From CAZQYC01 sp043746555 (GTDB taxonomy: Bacteria; Pseudomonadota; Gammaproteobacteria; Steroidobacterales; Steroidobacteraceae), in assembly GCA_043746555.1 (NCBI GenBank), contig JAYTQU010000144.1, positions 1-17,131 of the forward strand: a stretch of 17,131 bases of DNA, read 5' to 3'. A program made the translations under genes and the position numbers. The notes below the pieces were generated by a model, which was given only the letters and a program-made list of their open reading frames with translations, was not told the DNA's origin and did no database searches. This document shows positions 4,697 to 11,635 of the stretch, one piece after another (the first letter of the stretch is position 1; each line of letters opens with the position of its first letter).

Positions 4697-6547
4697 CTAC
4701 CGATACCCTTTCGCCTGCAATGAAAACAAATGTGCGTAGTGGCCGTCTTGTTTCATCAGTTCATCGTGGCTGCCGCGTTCGATGATCCGGCCTTCTTGTA
4801 ATACGACGATTTGATCGGCCATGCGCACGGTGGAGAAGCGATGCGAAATGAGGATGGCGATTTTGTTGACGGTGAGTGCGCGGAAGTGTTCGAAGATTTG
4901 CGCTTCGGCGCCCGCATCCATTGCGGCTGTGGGCTCGTCGAGAACGAGTACGTCGGCTTGCGAGCGCATGAACGCGCGGGACAAAGCGATTTTTTGCCAT
5001 TGGCCTCCGGAAAGTTCGCGACCTTCTTTAAACCACTTGCCGAGTTGCGTTTTATAGCCTCGCGGAAGCGTGGCCACGATCGGCGCGGCCATGCCCTTCT
5101 CCGAAGCTTCTTGCCAGCGTGCTTCGTCTTCGAAGTGACGCACATCGCCCGCGCCCACGTTTTCGCCCACCATTAATTGATAGCGCGCGAAGTCTTGAAA
5201 AATCACGCCGACACGTTGACGTAGCGTCGCTTCATCCCACTCCTGCAAATCGCGACCGTCCAGCAAGATGCGACCGGAGGTCGGCGGATACAAACGGGTA
5301 AGTAATTTAATGAGCGTAGTCTTTCCAGAACCATTTTCGCCGACTAACGCGAGCGACTCGCCGGGCTTGATATGAAGATTGATGTTGGTGAGAGTGGGCT
5401 GCGTCTCTTCCGGATAGACGAAAGAAACATCTTCGAATCGAATGCCGTCGTGCGGATCGGGTCCACTCGATGCAACACCTGTGTGCGGCGCAACCGGCGT
5501 TTCCAAATATTCGTAGAGCGTCGAGAGATACAAGTTGTCTTCGTACATTCCACCGATCGACGATAACCCTGCCGATACTGCGGATTGACCTTGGCGAAAC
5601 AACATAAAGTACATCGTCATATGACCAAGCGTGATGCGAGCGGCGATGGTCGCCAACGCGATCCAGGCATATGCTCCGTACAACGCCATCGTTCCGATGA
5701 GTCCGAGAAAAAAACCCCACGTGTCGCGGCGGATTGTGAGATCGCGATCGGCTTGATACAGCTTTTCGTAAATGTCTCGATAGCGTTGCAGCAATAGCGG
5801 ACCCAAACCGAATAGCTTTACTTCTTTAGCGTGATCCTCGCGCGCGATCACGGTTTCCAAATATATCTGCATGCGAGTTTCGGGAGATCGCCAACGAAAT
5901 AATCGAAAAGCGTCGCCGGCAAATTTTGTTTCCGCGACGAACGACGGCAGGCCGCACAACACCAGAATTACTACAGCCCATCCGGAAAACTGAATCAGGA
6001 GTGCGCCATAACTGACCAACGAGACCAAATTCTGGATCAAGCCGAATGTGCGCATGACCAGCGACAACGGTCGGACCGACGCTTCGCGTCGCGCGCGCGT
6101 GAGCTTGTCGTAAAACTCCGAATCTTCGAATTGCGCAAGATCGAGCGTTAACGCTTTTTCCAAGATCATCACATTCACGCGCTGACCAAGTTGCGCACGC
6201 AGCAGCGACTGACACAACGACATGCCTCGTTGCGCGGCGGCTATCGTTGCGATCAATACACCTTCAAGAATTACCCATTCGAGAACTAACTTCGTATCGT
6301 GCGTTGGCGATTGAATGGCGCTCACGACCGCATCGACGATGCGCGCGCCGACAAAGGCGGCTCCCGCCGGCAACACGCCTGCAATTAACGTGAGTAATCC
6401 AAGACCAACGCTCAAACCGCGACTAGTCGTCCACACCAACTCCAATGCGCGGCGACTGTAGCGAAACACGGAAAAAAATCCACGTCCCACTTGGGATGTC
6501 ATGATGGCCGCGGTGCCGGCAGCGCCCGGCTTGCGCTTGGGATGCAC
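4697..6547 (-). CDS. ABC transporter, fused permease and ATPase (exporter type)
   Basis: 616 residues. Residues about 1-340 carry hydrophobic segments of a type I exporter transmembrane domain (for example LGLLTLIAGVLPAGAAFVGA and WAVVILVLCGLPSFVAE). Residues about 365-605 are the nucleotide-binding domain: Walker A GENGSGKTTLIKL, Q-loop IFQDF, signature LSGGQWQKIALSRA, Walker B VLVLDEPTAAMD, H-loop ISHR. As a half-transporter it would act as a homodimer in the inner membrane. The start is GTG at 6547; an internal ATG at 6502 lacks a ribosome binding site and would still keep all domains. It lies 18 bases after the glyoxalase gene and is probably co-transcribed with it. The substrate is unknown; nothing nearby suggests a peptide maturation system. 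Confidence 0.92.
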   Translation of the reverse strand: MHPKRKPGAAGTAAIMTSQVGRGFFSVFRYSRRALELVWTTSRGLSVGLGLLTLIAGVLPAGAAFVGARIVDAVVSAIQSPTHDTKLVLEWVILEGVLIATIAAAQRGMSLCQSLLRAQLGQRVNVMILEKALTLDLAQFEDSEFYDKLTRARREASVRPLSLVMRTFGLIQNLVSLVSYGALLIQFSGWAVVILVLCGLPSFVAETKFAGDAFRLFRWRSPETRMQIYLETVIAREDHAKEVKLFGLGPLLLQRYRDIYEKLYQADRDLTIRRDTWGFFLGLIGTMALYGAYAWIALATIAARITLGHMTMYFMLFRQGQSAVSAGLSSIGGMYEDNLYLSTLYEYLETPVAPHTGVASSGPDPHDGIRFEDVSFVYPEETQPTLTNINLHIKPGESLALVGENGSGKTTLIKLLTRLYPPTSGRILLDGRDLQEWDEATLRQRVGVIFQDFARYQLMVGENVGAGDVRHFEDEARWQEASEKGMAAPIVATLPRGYKTQLGKWFKEGRELSGGQWQKIALSRAFMRSQADVLVLDEPTAAMDAGAEAQIFEHFRALTVNKIAILISHRFSTVRMADQIVVLQEGRIIERGSHDELMKQDGHYAHLFSLQAKGYR

Positions 6548-6565
6548 GGTAACATCTCAATTGAG

Positions 6566-7060
6566 TCAATCGTTTTCGACTAATTCAATCGTGTAGCCGT
6601 CCGGATCGGTGATGAACGCGTAGCTGAGTTTGAGATTCTCCACGCGCGTCGGACCGCGAGCGACAGCGACGCCGTTTTCCTTTAGATGACTCAACAGTCC
6701 CGGCAAGTCTTTCACGCTAACGATGAAGCGATGAAACGCATCGCCATGCGTGTACGGCTCGGTGCGCTTGGGATTGTGCAGCAACAAAATTCCAGCGTCC
6801 TTGCTCGCATCGCCGTAACCCAAGAGAGTTTCGGTGACGCCGGAATCGAGTGGAATTCGCTGTCGTTCCCGCATGCCAAGCAGGCCTTTGTAGAATTTTA
6901 GCGAACGATCCAAATCCAAAACACGAAACGCCACATAGGCGATTCGTGGGCGCTGATCGGTGACGACCGGCTGAGCTTTCGCCATCGGTTTGTCGGCGGC
7001 GGCCGCCAAGCCGTTCAACATCATTGCGCCGATCCCGGCAATCACGAATATTCTACGCAT
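6566..7060 (-). CDS. Exported glyoxalase/VOC-fold protein
   Basis: 164 residues. MRRIFVIAGIGAMMLNGLAAAA is a signal peptide, so the product is probably periplasmic, unusual for this fold. The VOC domain follows: RIAYVAFRVLDLDRSLKFYKGLLGM, a middle strand, then FHRFIVSVKDL, and the closing DPDGYTIELVEND. Aligned by eye to lactoylglutathione lyase, the His of GDAFHRF and the Glu of TIELVE are kept. The first His appears replaced by Tyr and the second ligand Glu by Leu, so classical glyoxalase I chemistry is doubtful. The start at 7060 was chosen for the signal peptide and a GGGGTGGAG upstream; a longer frame to 7159 has no support. Confidence 0.85.
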   Translation of the reverse strand: MRRIFVIAGIGAMMLNGLAAAADKPMAKAQPVVTDQRPRIAYVAFRVLDLDRSLKFYKGLLGMRERQRIPLDSGVTETLLGYGDASKDAGILLLHNPKRTEPYTHGDAFHRFIVSVKDLPGLLSHLKENGVAVARGPTRVENLKLSYAFITDPDGYTIELVEND

Positions 7061-7105
7061 CGCTCCACCCCTATCTACGTATCTGCCACGACGGTTGTGC
7101 GTGGC

Positions 7106-7111
7106 ATTATA
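7106..7111 (-). promoter_or_regulatory. Predicted -10 box for the glyoxalase gene
   Basis: TATAAT on the minus strand (7111-7106), 45 bases before the ATG at 7060, matches the sigma-70 -10 consensus. No good -35 lies 16-18 bases further up, so the promoter may be weak or activator-dependent. It could drive the glyoxalase, ABC exporter and possibly DUF2283 genes. Confidence 0.4.
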
Positions 7112-7223
7112 TCGATCATTACAAGCTCGATAGTCTGAACCATGGAAAAGAAACACCAATTTTCGCTCTGGTATTTCTTCTTAGCATTAGCGCTGAGTTT
7201 CGACTCGATAGCGCAAGCATCAT

Positions 7224-7856
7224 TCAAGCAGCGAATCGCTTCGACCAATGCGGGCTCAAACGTAGGATTATCATCGTAACGATGGCGCCGAGCGCCGCCA
7301 TCGCCATATCCTCTTGCGAATCCCACGGATCGCCTTGCGTGCCGAGATACGCTTGCCCCAAATCGGGAGCAACGAGAATCGCGGCGATCCATTCGATGGT
7401 TTCGTAAATCACCGAATGCGACATGAGAAACAGCACCGGCATCAACACACGCCATATTCCGCGCGGCGGTGCATAAGCAATGAAGATCTCCAGCGCCGGC
7501 AACAACATTAAAGCGCCGTAGAGAAAGTGAATCAGGCGATCGTAATAATTGCGCTCGAAACCGAAGAGGCTATTGAATGTGTGGCCGGTGAGCGCCTTCC
7601 ACCAATCATCGTACGGCACGAGCGAATACGTGTAGTGCGAGCCGACGGTGTGCAAACAAAAAAACACGAACACACAAACATAAGCGGTATTGGAAAAGCG
7701 CAGTTTGTTGCGCGTGACAACAAATATCGGAATTGAGACGAAGGTGAGTAGATTCTCCAACAACCAATCCTGACGACTGGTCGGATCGATCGCAAGTATC
7801 GCCCAAAACACGAAAAATGCCGCGAGCAACAAACCTGGAAGTCGCCAGCGCTGCAT
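7224..7856 (-). CDS. DUF2238 (YjdF-like) inner membrane protein
   Basis: 210 residues, the usual family length, with about six hydrophobic segments (for example LLLAAFFVFWAILAI, AYVCVFVFFCLHTVG and VLMPVLFLMSHSVIYETIEW). Family-typical polar signatures lie between them: NYYDRLIHFLYGALMLLPALE and GTQGDPWDSQEDM. The conserved His, Glu and Asp residues next to the membrane hint at an enzyme or metal site, but the function of the family is not established. Its ATG lies 2 bases after the phosphotriesterase-family stop codon, so translation is probably coupled to it. A 163-base gap to the next gene downstream contains that gene's predicted promoter. Confidence 0.88.
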   Translation of the reverse strand: MQRWRLPGLLLAAFFVFWAILAIDPTSRQDWLLENLLTFVSIPIFVVTRNKLRFSNTAYVCVFVFFCLHTVGSHYTYSLVPYDDWWKALTGHTFNSLFGFERNYYDRLIHFLYGALMLLPALEIFIAYAPPRGIWRVLMPVLFLMSHSVIYETIEWIAAILVAPDLGQAYLGTQGDPWDSQEDMAMAALGAIVTMIILRLSPHWSKRFAA

Positions 7857-7858
7857 AT

Positions 7859-8839
7859 TTAACTTACGTCGCTAAAGAACCTTTTTGGATTATCGATGAG
7901 CATGGTGTCGATTTGCTTTTGCGTTGCACCCTGCTCCAACAATTTCGGAAAAATGTTCCGATGTAAGTGCGTGGGGTTGGCGTACACGGAATGGTCGATC
8001 TGTTTGACGATTTCCGGCGGAAACGGTTCGCCGCGCCAACACCACACCGAATCGTGTGAAACGAATATTCGACGCTCGTGTTGTTTCTTGAGAAGCGCCA
8101 TCAAGGCCGAAATTCGCATTTCGTCCGGCTGCAACGCATTGATGCCGAAGCGATCGAATCCTAAATACGATCCAACTTGCAGAATCTTCAAATGATAACC
8201 GTGATCGGTGGTGCCGCAACTATGCCCGACCAAAATGCGGTGCGCGGGAACGCCAAGCTCCATCAATATCGCCTGTTGGTCGTCGCCGAATTTTCCGTTG
8301 TCGGTGTGCGTGGTGATCGGCGCGCCGGTTTGATTCGATGCGGTGGCCGCTGCCTGTAAGACCTTGCGTTCGTGCTCGGTCACGCCATCGGGACCGGAAC
8401 CGACTTTGATGACTCCCGCTTTTATGCCGGTATCGCCAATGCCGACCGTGAGTTCGCGCACAAACATCTCGGTAAGCGATTCGACGATGGAACCGAAGCG
8501 TCCGCGAAAGTGCCAATACGGAACGCCACCATCGTCTTCTTTGTAAAGACCGGTCGCGCACACGATGTTGAATCCGGTCTTCTGCGCAACTTCCGCCGCT
8601 AGTGTCACATCGCGGCCTATATCGTTCGGACACGGATCGACCATCGAGCGAATGCCGAATGACTTCATCTGCTCGATCTTGTCGCAACAGATCGCAATCA
8701 TTTCGTTGCGCGTCGGTCCTGGATGGAAGGTGTCCGACTCCCAACCGGCGAAACCGATTACCAAATGTTCATGCATCATTGTGACGCCGAGCGCGTCGAC
8801 GCCGATGGGTCCGGTGACAGTGTTGATTTTTTTGGTCAT
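7859..8839 (-). CDS. Phosphotriesterase-family metal-dependent hydrolase
   Basis: 326 residues, full length for the family, in the amidohydrolase superfamily (TIM barrel, two metals). The expected ligands are visible: His23 and His25 in MMHEHL, the probable carboxylated bridging Lys145 in GVIKVGS, His178 in TTHTDNG, His206 in VGHSCG, and Asp263 in VSHDSV. Family members hydrolyse lactones, phosphotriesters or related esters; lactonase-like activity is the commoner native one, and the substrate here is not known. It is the middle gene of a tight operon, 3 bases after the MaoC-like gene and 2 bases before DUF2238. That pairing suggests a catabolic step on an ester, lactone or CoA-derived compound; this is inference. 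Confidence 0.92.
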   Translation of the reverse strand: MTKKINTVTGPIGVDALGVTMMHEHLVIGFAGWESDTFHPGPTRNEMIAICCDKIEQMKSFGIRSMVDPCPNDIGRDVTLAAEVAQKTGFNIVCATGLYKEDDGGVPYWHFRGRFGSIVESLTEMFVRELTVGIGDTGIKAGVIKVGSGPDGVTEHERKVLQAAATASNQTGAPITTHTDNGKFGDDQQAILMELGVPAHRILVGHSCGTTDHGYHLKILQVGSYLGFDRFGINALQPDEMRISALMALLKKQHERRIFVSHDSVWCWRGEPFPPEIVKQIDHSVYANPTHLHRNIFPKLLEQGATQKQIDTMLIDNPKRFFSDVS

Positions 8840-8842
8840 GAT

Positions 8843-9313
8843 CTATTTCGCATTTTTGCCGACAAATAAACTGAGCGCTTCGGCGATATACGCCGGTTTC
8901 GACTCGCCTTCAATCTCCATCGTCTTCTCCTGCGTGCAGAGTAAGCGTCCGGGACTTTTCTCGACGATAGCAGTGATCTTGGTTTGAATACGTACGCGTT
9001 TTCCGGACTTCAGTTGCGAGAGAAAGCGCACGCGATCCAAGCCGTAATTTAGCACCATCGCCATGTCAGAGATCGCCGGCATATCGTTGGGCTTGTGGCC
9101 AGCCATCAGTGACAAGCTCAAAAATCCATGCGCGATGGTTGTGCCGGCGGGCGTGTGTTTGGCGCGTTCGAGATCGACGTGAATGAATTGGTGATCGTCG
9201 GTGCAGTCGGCGAATTTGTTGATGCGATCTTGGTCGATGGTGAACCACTCGGTCGGCGCGAGTTGTTTGCCGACCCAGGATTTGAATTGTTCGAGGGTGA
9301 TGGAGGTGGTCAC
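8843..9313 (-). CDS. MaoC-like (R)-specific enoyl-CoA hydratase family protein
   Basis: 156 residues with a single hot-dog domain. The hydratase motif is clear: FADCTDDHQFIHVDLERA, followed by GTTIAHGFLSLSLMAG. The Asp and His of this motif are the likely catalytic pair. The opening (TLEQFKSWVGKQLAPTEWFTIDQDRINKFA) is typical of NodN/MaoC-type dehydratases. Such proteins hydrate trans-2-enoyl-CoA in lipid or aromatic/steroid catabolism and work as homodimers. It is the first gene of the operon with the phosphotriesterase-family and DUF2238 genes. The 5' flank contains a MITE-like element starting about 60 bases upstream. Confidence 0.92.
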   Translation of the reverse strand: MTTSITLEQFKSWVGKQLAPTEWFTIDQDRINKFADCTDDHQFIHVDLERAKHTPAGTTIAHGFLSLSLMAGHKPNDMPAISDMAMVLNYGLDRVRFLSQLKSGKRVRIQTKITAIVEKSPGRLLCTQEKTMEIEGESKPAYIAEALSLFVGKNAK

Positions 9314-9373
9314 TGGATTGTCTCGGGCTGGTGAGTGTGGGGCGTAATCGTAATGGAAAATGTGTCGTTCGGG

Positions 9374-9563
9374 GCGGTGTTATCTTGCGAGATTGAATTT
9401 GGGACCGCCGTAAATAATCGCAAGCGATCCGGCGCATGCAGCCGCATGCGCGTTCAGCGGAGCAAAGCGGCGCTTCACTGAAAGCCACCGCTTCACCCCT
9501 GTAGGCTTCGCAAAAACGCCTGTTTTTGACGCTCCTAAATTCAATCTCCGAAGATAACACCGC
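9374..9563. mobile_element. MITE-like element, 190 bp with 31-bp terminal inverted repeats
   Basis: The left end 9374-9404 (GCGGTGTTATCTT...) and the reverse complement of the right end 9533-9563 agree at 28 of 31 positions. No gene lies inside. Internal hairpins are present: GCGCATGC-agcc-GCATGCGC at 9432-9451 and CAAAAAC-gcct-GTTTTTG at 9511-9528. It sits in the divergent gap between the MaoC-like gene and osmC. No exact target-site duplication is seen; the flanks read TTCGGG and TTCCTA. A long minus-strand frame crosses the element but has no independent support. Confidence 0.8.
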
Positions 9564-9631
9564 TTCCTACTTGCGACCGCTGAAGACACTATCTAACCTC
9601 ATCCCCCTCTTATGGTGTGGGTGGGGTGGGT

Positions 9632-10054
9632 ATGAAGGCGCGGGTGAAGTGGGTGCAGGATGTGATGTTTGTCGGTGAGTCGGGATCCGGTCACGCATTG
9701 GTGATCGATGGAGCACCGGAGGCCGGCGGGCGGAATATGGGGTTCCGACCGATGGAACTCATGCTGCTTGGGCTTGGTAGCTGCAGCGCTTTCGATGTGA
9801 TGATGATTTTAAAACGCAGTCGCGAGCAAGTCAGCGATTGCGTTGTGGAACTTGATGGGCAGCGATCGGAAACCGATCCCAAAGTGTTTACCGCAGTGGA
9901 AATGGTTTACAAGGTGACGGGAAAAAATCTTGATCCGAAAAAAGTCGAGCGAGCGGTGAATCTATCGGCGGAAAAATATTGCTCGGCGTCGAAGATGTTC
10001 AGCATGACGGCGAAGATGACGCATCGTATCGAAATTGTCGAACAACCCATGTAA
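9632..10054 (+). CDS. OsmC family protein (YhfA-like)
   Basis: 140 residues. The opening MKARVKWVQDVMFVGESGSG and the block FRPMELMLLGLGSCSAFDVMMILK are typical of the YhfA branch of OsmC/Ohr proteins. Two cysteines sit at the expected places: one in GLGSCSAFD, the likely peroxidatic site, and one in AEKYCSASKMF, the likely resolving partner. OsmC/Ohr enzymes reduce organic hydroperoxides with thiol electron donors, but activity of the YhfA branch is less certain. ATG 9632 was preferred over a GTG at 9617 because homology begins at MKARV. It diverges from the MaoC-like gene across the MITE-like element. Confidence 0.9.
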   Translation: MKARVKWVQDVMFVGESGSGHALVIDGAPEAGGRNMGFRPMELMLLGLGSCSAFDVMMILKRSREQVSDCVVELDGQRSETDPKVFTAVEMVYKVTGKNLDPKKVERAVNLSAEKYCSASKMFSMTAKMTHRIEIVEQPM

Positions 10055-10177
10055 TGATCGCTTTCTACAATCGATTGCGAACAGAAGCCGTCATCAGAAT
10101 TGGCCTTGTACGCCGATGTTCGCTGGGTGTATCGTCTGTTTTCTGCATTGTTGCAGGCACTACGACAGTCAATCACA

Positions 10178-10396
10178 ATGAACGCACGGTTATTGGATGA
10201 CGCTCTTCGGCTAAACGCGAATGACCGCCTCGAACTGATTGAGCAGTTATGGGATTCTCTAGCCTACGCGGAGATTCCCATCACCGAAGCGGAGAAGAAC
10301 CTTCTCGACCAACGGATCGCCGACATGGAAGCGAATCCGCAGGCAGAAGTTTCTTGGGACGATGCGAGAGCTAGGTTAATCAAGCGACGCAAATGA
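10178..10396 (+). CDS. Antitoxin, addiction-module component family
   Basis: 72 residues. The sequence NARLLDDALRLNANDRLELIEQLWDSL and the C-terminal WDDARARLIKRRK match the putative addiction-module component family (TIGR02574, Unstab_antitox). The product would neutralise the ParE-like toxin and probably autorepress the operon. The stop overlaps the toxin start by 4 bases (ATGA), typical of coupled toxin-antitoxin genes. An upstream in-frame start at 10100 was rejected because family homology begins at 10178. No clear operator was found in the 123-base gap from osmC. Confidence 0.9.
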   Translation: MNARLLDDALRLNANDRLELIEQLWDSLAYAEIPITEAEKNLLDQRIADMEANPQAEVSWDDARARLIKRRK

Positions 10397-10692
10397 CATA
10401 TCGCCTAGCCATTCGGACGGCTGCCGAGAATGACTTGGCCGACATTCGAGATTGGTACGAATCGCGCAAACCTGGCTTAGGATTGGAGTTCCTTACCGAA
10501 ATCGATGCGGCGATAGCGCGAATTGTGCAAGAACCACTATCTTACCCACAGATGCATCGCGATGTTAGGCGAGCGCTGGTACCGCGATTTCCGTACAAAC
10601 TCTGGTTCCGCGTGCAGCCCGCAACCGTCGTCGTTATCGCGTGTACGCATGCGGTTCGAGGTCCGGCATTTCTAGAGACTCGGCTAAGCTAA
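10393..10692 (+). CDS. RelE/ParE-family toxin
   Basis: 99 residues. The opening MTYRLAIRTAAENDLADIRDWYESRKPGLGLEFL and the closing FPYKLWFRVQPATVVVIACTHAVRGP are characteristic of the ParE/RelE fold as paired with addiction-module component antitoxins. Members either poison gyrase or cleave mRNA, and this sequence alone does not decide which. Translation is coupled to the antitoxin by a 4-base overlap. The gene ends 6 bases from the convergent fructosamine kinase stop, leaving no room for a terminator between them. Confidence 0.92.
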   Translation: MTYRLAIRTAAENDLADIRDWYESRKPGLGLEFLTEIDAAIARIVQEPLSYPQMHRDVRRALVPRFPYKLWFRVQPATVVVIACTHAVRGPAFLETRLS

Positions 10693-10698
10693 TTCGCT

Positions 10699-11631
10699 TC
10701 AATACCCCAACTGTGCCAACAATCCATCCACCATCGCCTCCGCTTGAGCAAGATAACTGCCGCCGAACAGGTTGAAGTGGTTGAGCACGTGGTAGAGGTT
10801 GTAAAGCTCGGTGCGTGGACGCCAACCGTCGTTCAATGGCCAGGCGCTTTCATACGCGGCATAAAAATCTTGGCTAAAGCCGCCGAACAATCGCGTCATG
10901 GCAAGGTCGCATTCGCGATCGCCGTAGTACACAGCCGGATCGTAGATCACCGGTTCGCCGGAAGCATCGACCGCAGCATTGTCACTCCACAAATCGCCGT
11001 GCAACAGCGATGCAATCGGTGTGTAAGAGCCAAGCATTCCGTCCATAAGCGTGCAAAGCAGAATCGCGCGCTCGATGAATTGCGCGTCCGCGCCTTTTGT
11101 CTCGGCGAGATTGAGTTGCGCTTCGAGTCGATGTTCGCGCCAAAAGTGTAGCCAACTGCGCGACCAATAGTTTATCTGTGGTGTCGCGCCGATGTAGTTG
11201 CCGCGCTTAAAACCAAAGAGCGGTTTGGTCACGCGATGTTGAGCGGCAAGTTGCTCGCCGAGTTTGGCGTCGGTCGATGAACTTGATCGCGCTAGTTCCA
11301 ACCATTCAAGCGCTAACAGTGCCACATCGTTCACTGCACCGACCGCCAACACCTGCGGCACACGAACAGCGTTCGCGTTACGCAATTCATTGAGGCCCGC
11401 CACTTCGGCTTCGAACATATCGAGCGATGGCGCGGGCGCGACTTTGACGAACACAGTACCGTCACTCGATTCGTATCGGTAGCATTCATTGGCCGGTGAT
11501 TGCGTCCTGCCACACCGCCATTCCCTACATCCCTGTAGGTCAATACAACCGCCGCCGATGCGTTGCGGCGTCGCGGTGGAAATCGAAGTGCCTAGCAGTT
11601 GGGCGAGGCCGGAACGAATCGCGTCGCTCAT
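10699..11631 (-). CDS. Fructosamine/ketosamine-3-kinase family protein with a 17-residue insertion
   Basis: 310 residues in the aminoglycoside-phosphotransferase fold. Visible motifs are VFVKVAP (ATP-binding Lys), LLHGDLWSDN (catalytic loop), and DPAVYYGDRECDLAMTRLFGGF (metal-binding Asp and family signature). The family phosphorylates sugar adducts on protein amines so that they fall off (deglycation). Residues 31-47 (DLQGCREWRCGRTQSPA) interrupt the normally continuous GGGCI-N...YR segment of the nucleotide-binding loop and are encoded by the repeat at 11491-11541. Without them the length is the family norm. Whether the enzyme remains active is open. ATG 11631 lies 4 bases after the exonuclease stop; a longer frame to 11781 overlaps that gene and was rejected. 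Confidence 0.92.
   Translation of the reverse strand: MSDAIRSGLAQLLGTSISTATPQRIGGGCIDLQGCREWRCGRTQSPANECYRYESSDGTVFVKVAPAPSLDMFEAEVAGLNELRNANAVRVPQVLAVGAVNDVALLALEWLELARSSSSTDAKLGEQLAAQHRVTKPLFGFKRGNYIGATPQINYWSRSWLHFWREHRLEAQLNLAETKGADAQFIERAILLCTLMDGMLGSYTPIASLLHGDLWSDNAAVDASGEPVIYDPAVYYGDRECDLAMTRLFGGFSQDFYAAYESAWPLNDGWRPRTELYNLYHVLNHFNLFGGSYLAQAEAMVDGLLAQLGY
11491..11541 (-). repeat. Double-hairpin insertion, copy C (in frame in fructosamine kinase)
   Basis: 51 bp, exactly 17 codons. On the plus strand it reads a degraded first hairpin (GCGTCCTGCCACACCGC), the spacer CCATTC, then the hairpin CCTACA-TCCC-TGTAGG. Layout and core match the two copies in intI: hairpin, CATTC spacer, then hairpin with a TCC loop. 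It opens the segment between codons for GGGCI and NECYRY. Confidence 0.75.
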
Positions 11632-11635
11632 GAGA

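Noticed and set aside
4756..5145. Several frames of 60-130 codons on both strands within the ABC exporter gene
   Set aside because: All overlap the intact transporter with its full set of ATPase motifs and are codon-shadow frames.
9066..9560. A 164-codon minus-strand frame crossing the MITE-like element and the MaoC-like gene
   Set aside because: It is out of frame with the well-supported MaoC-like gene, and the rest is encoded by the repeat element itself.
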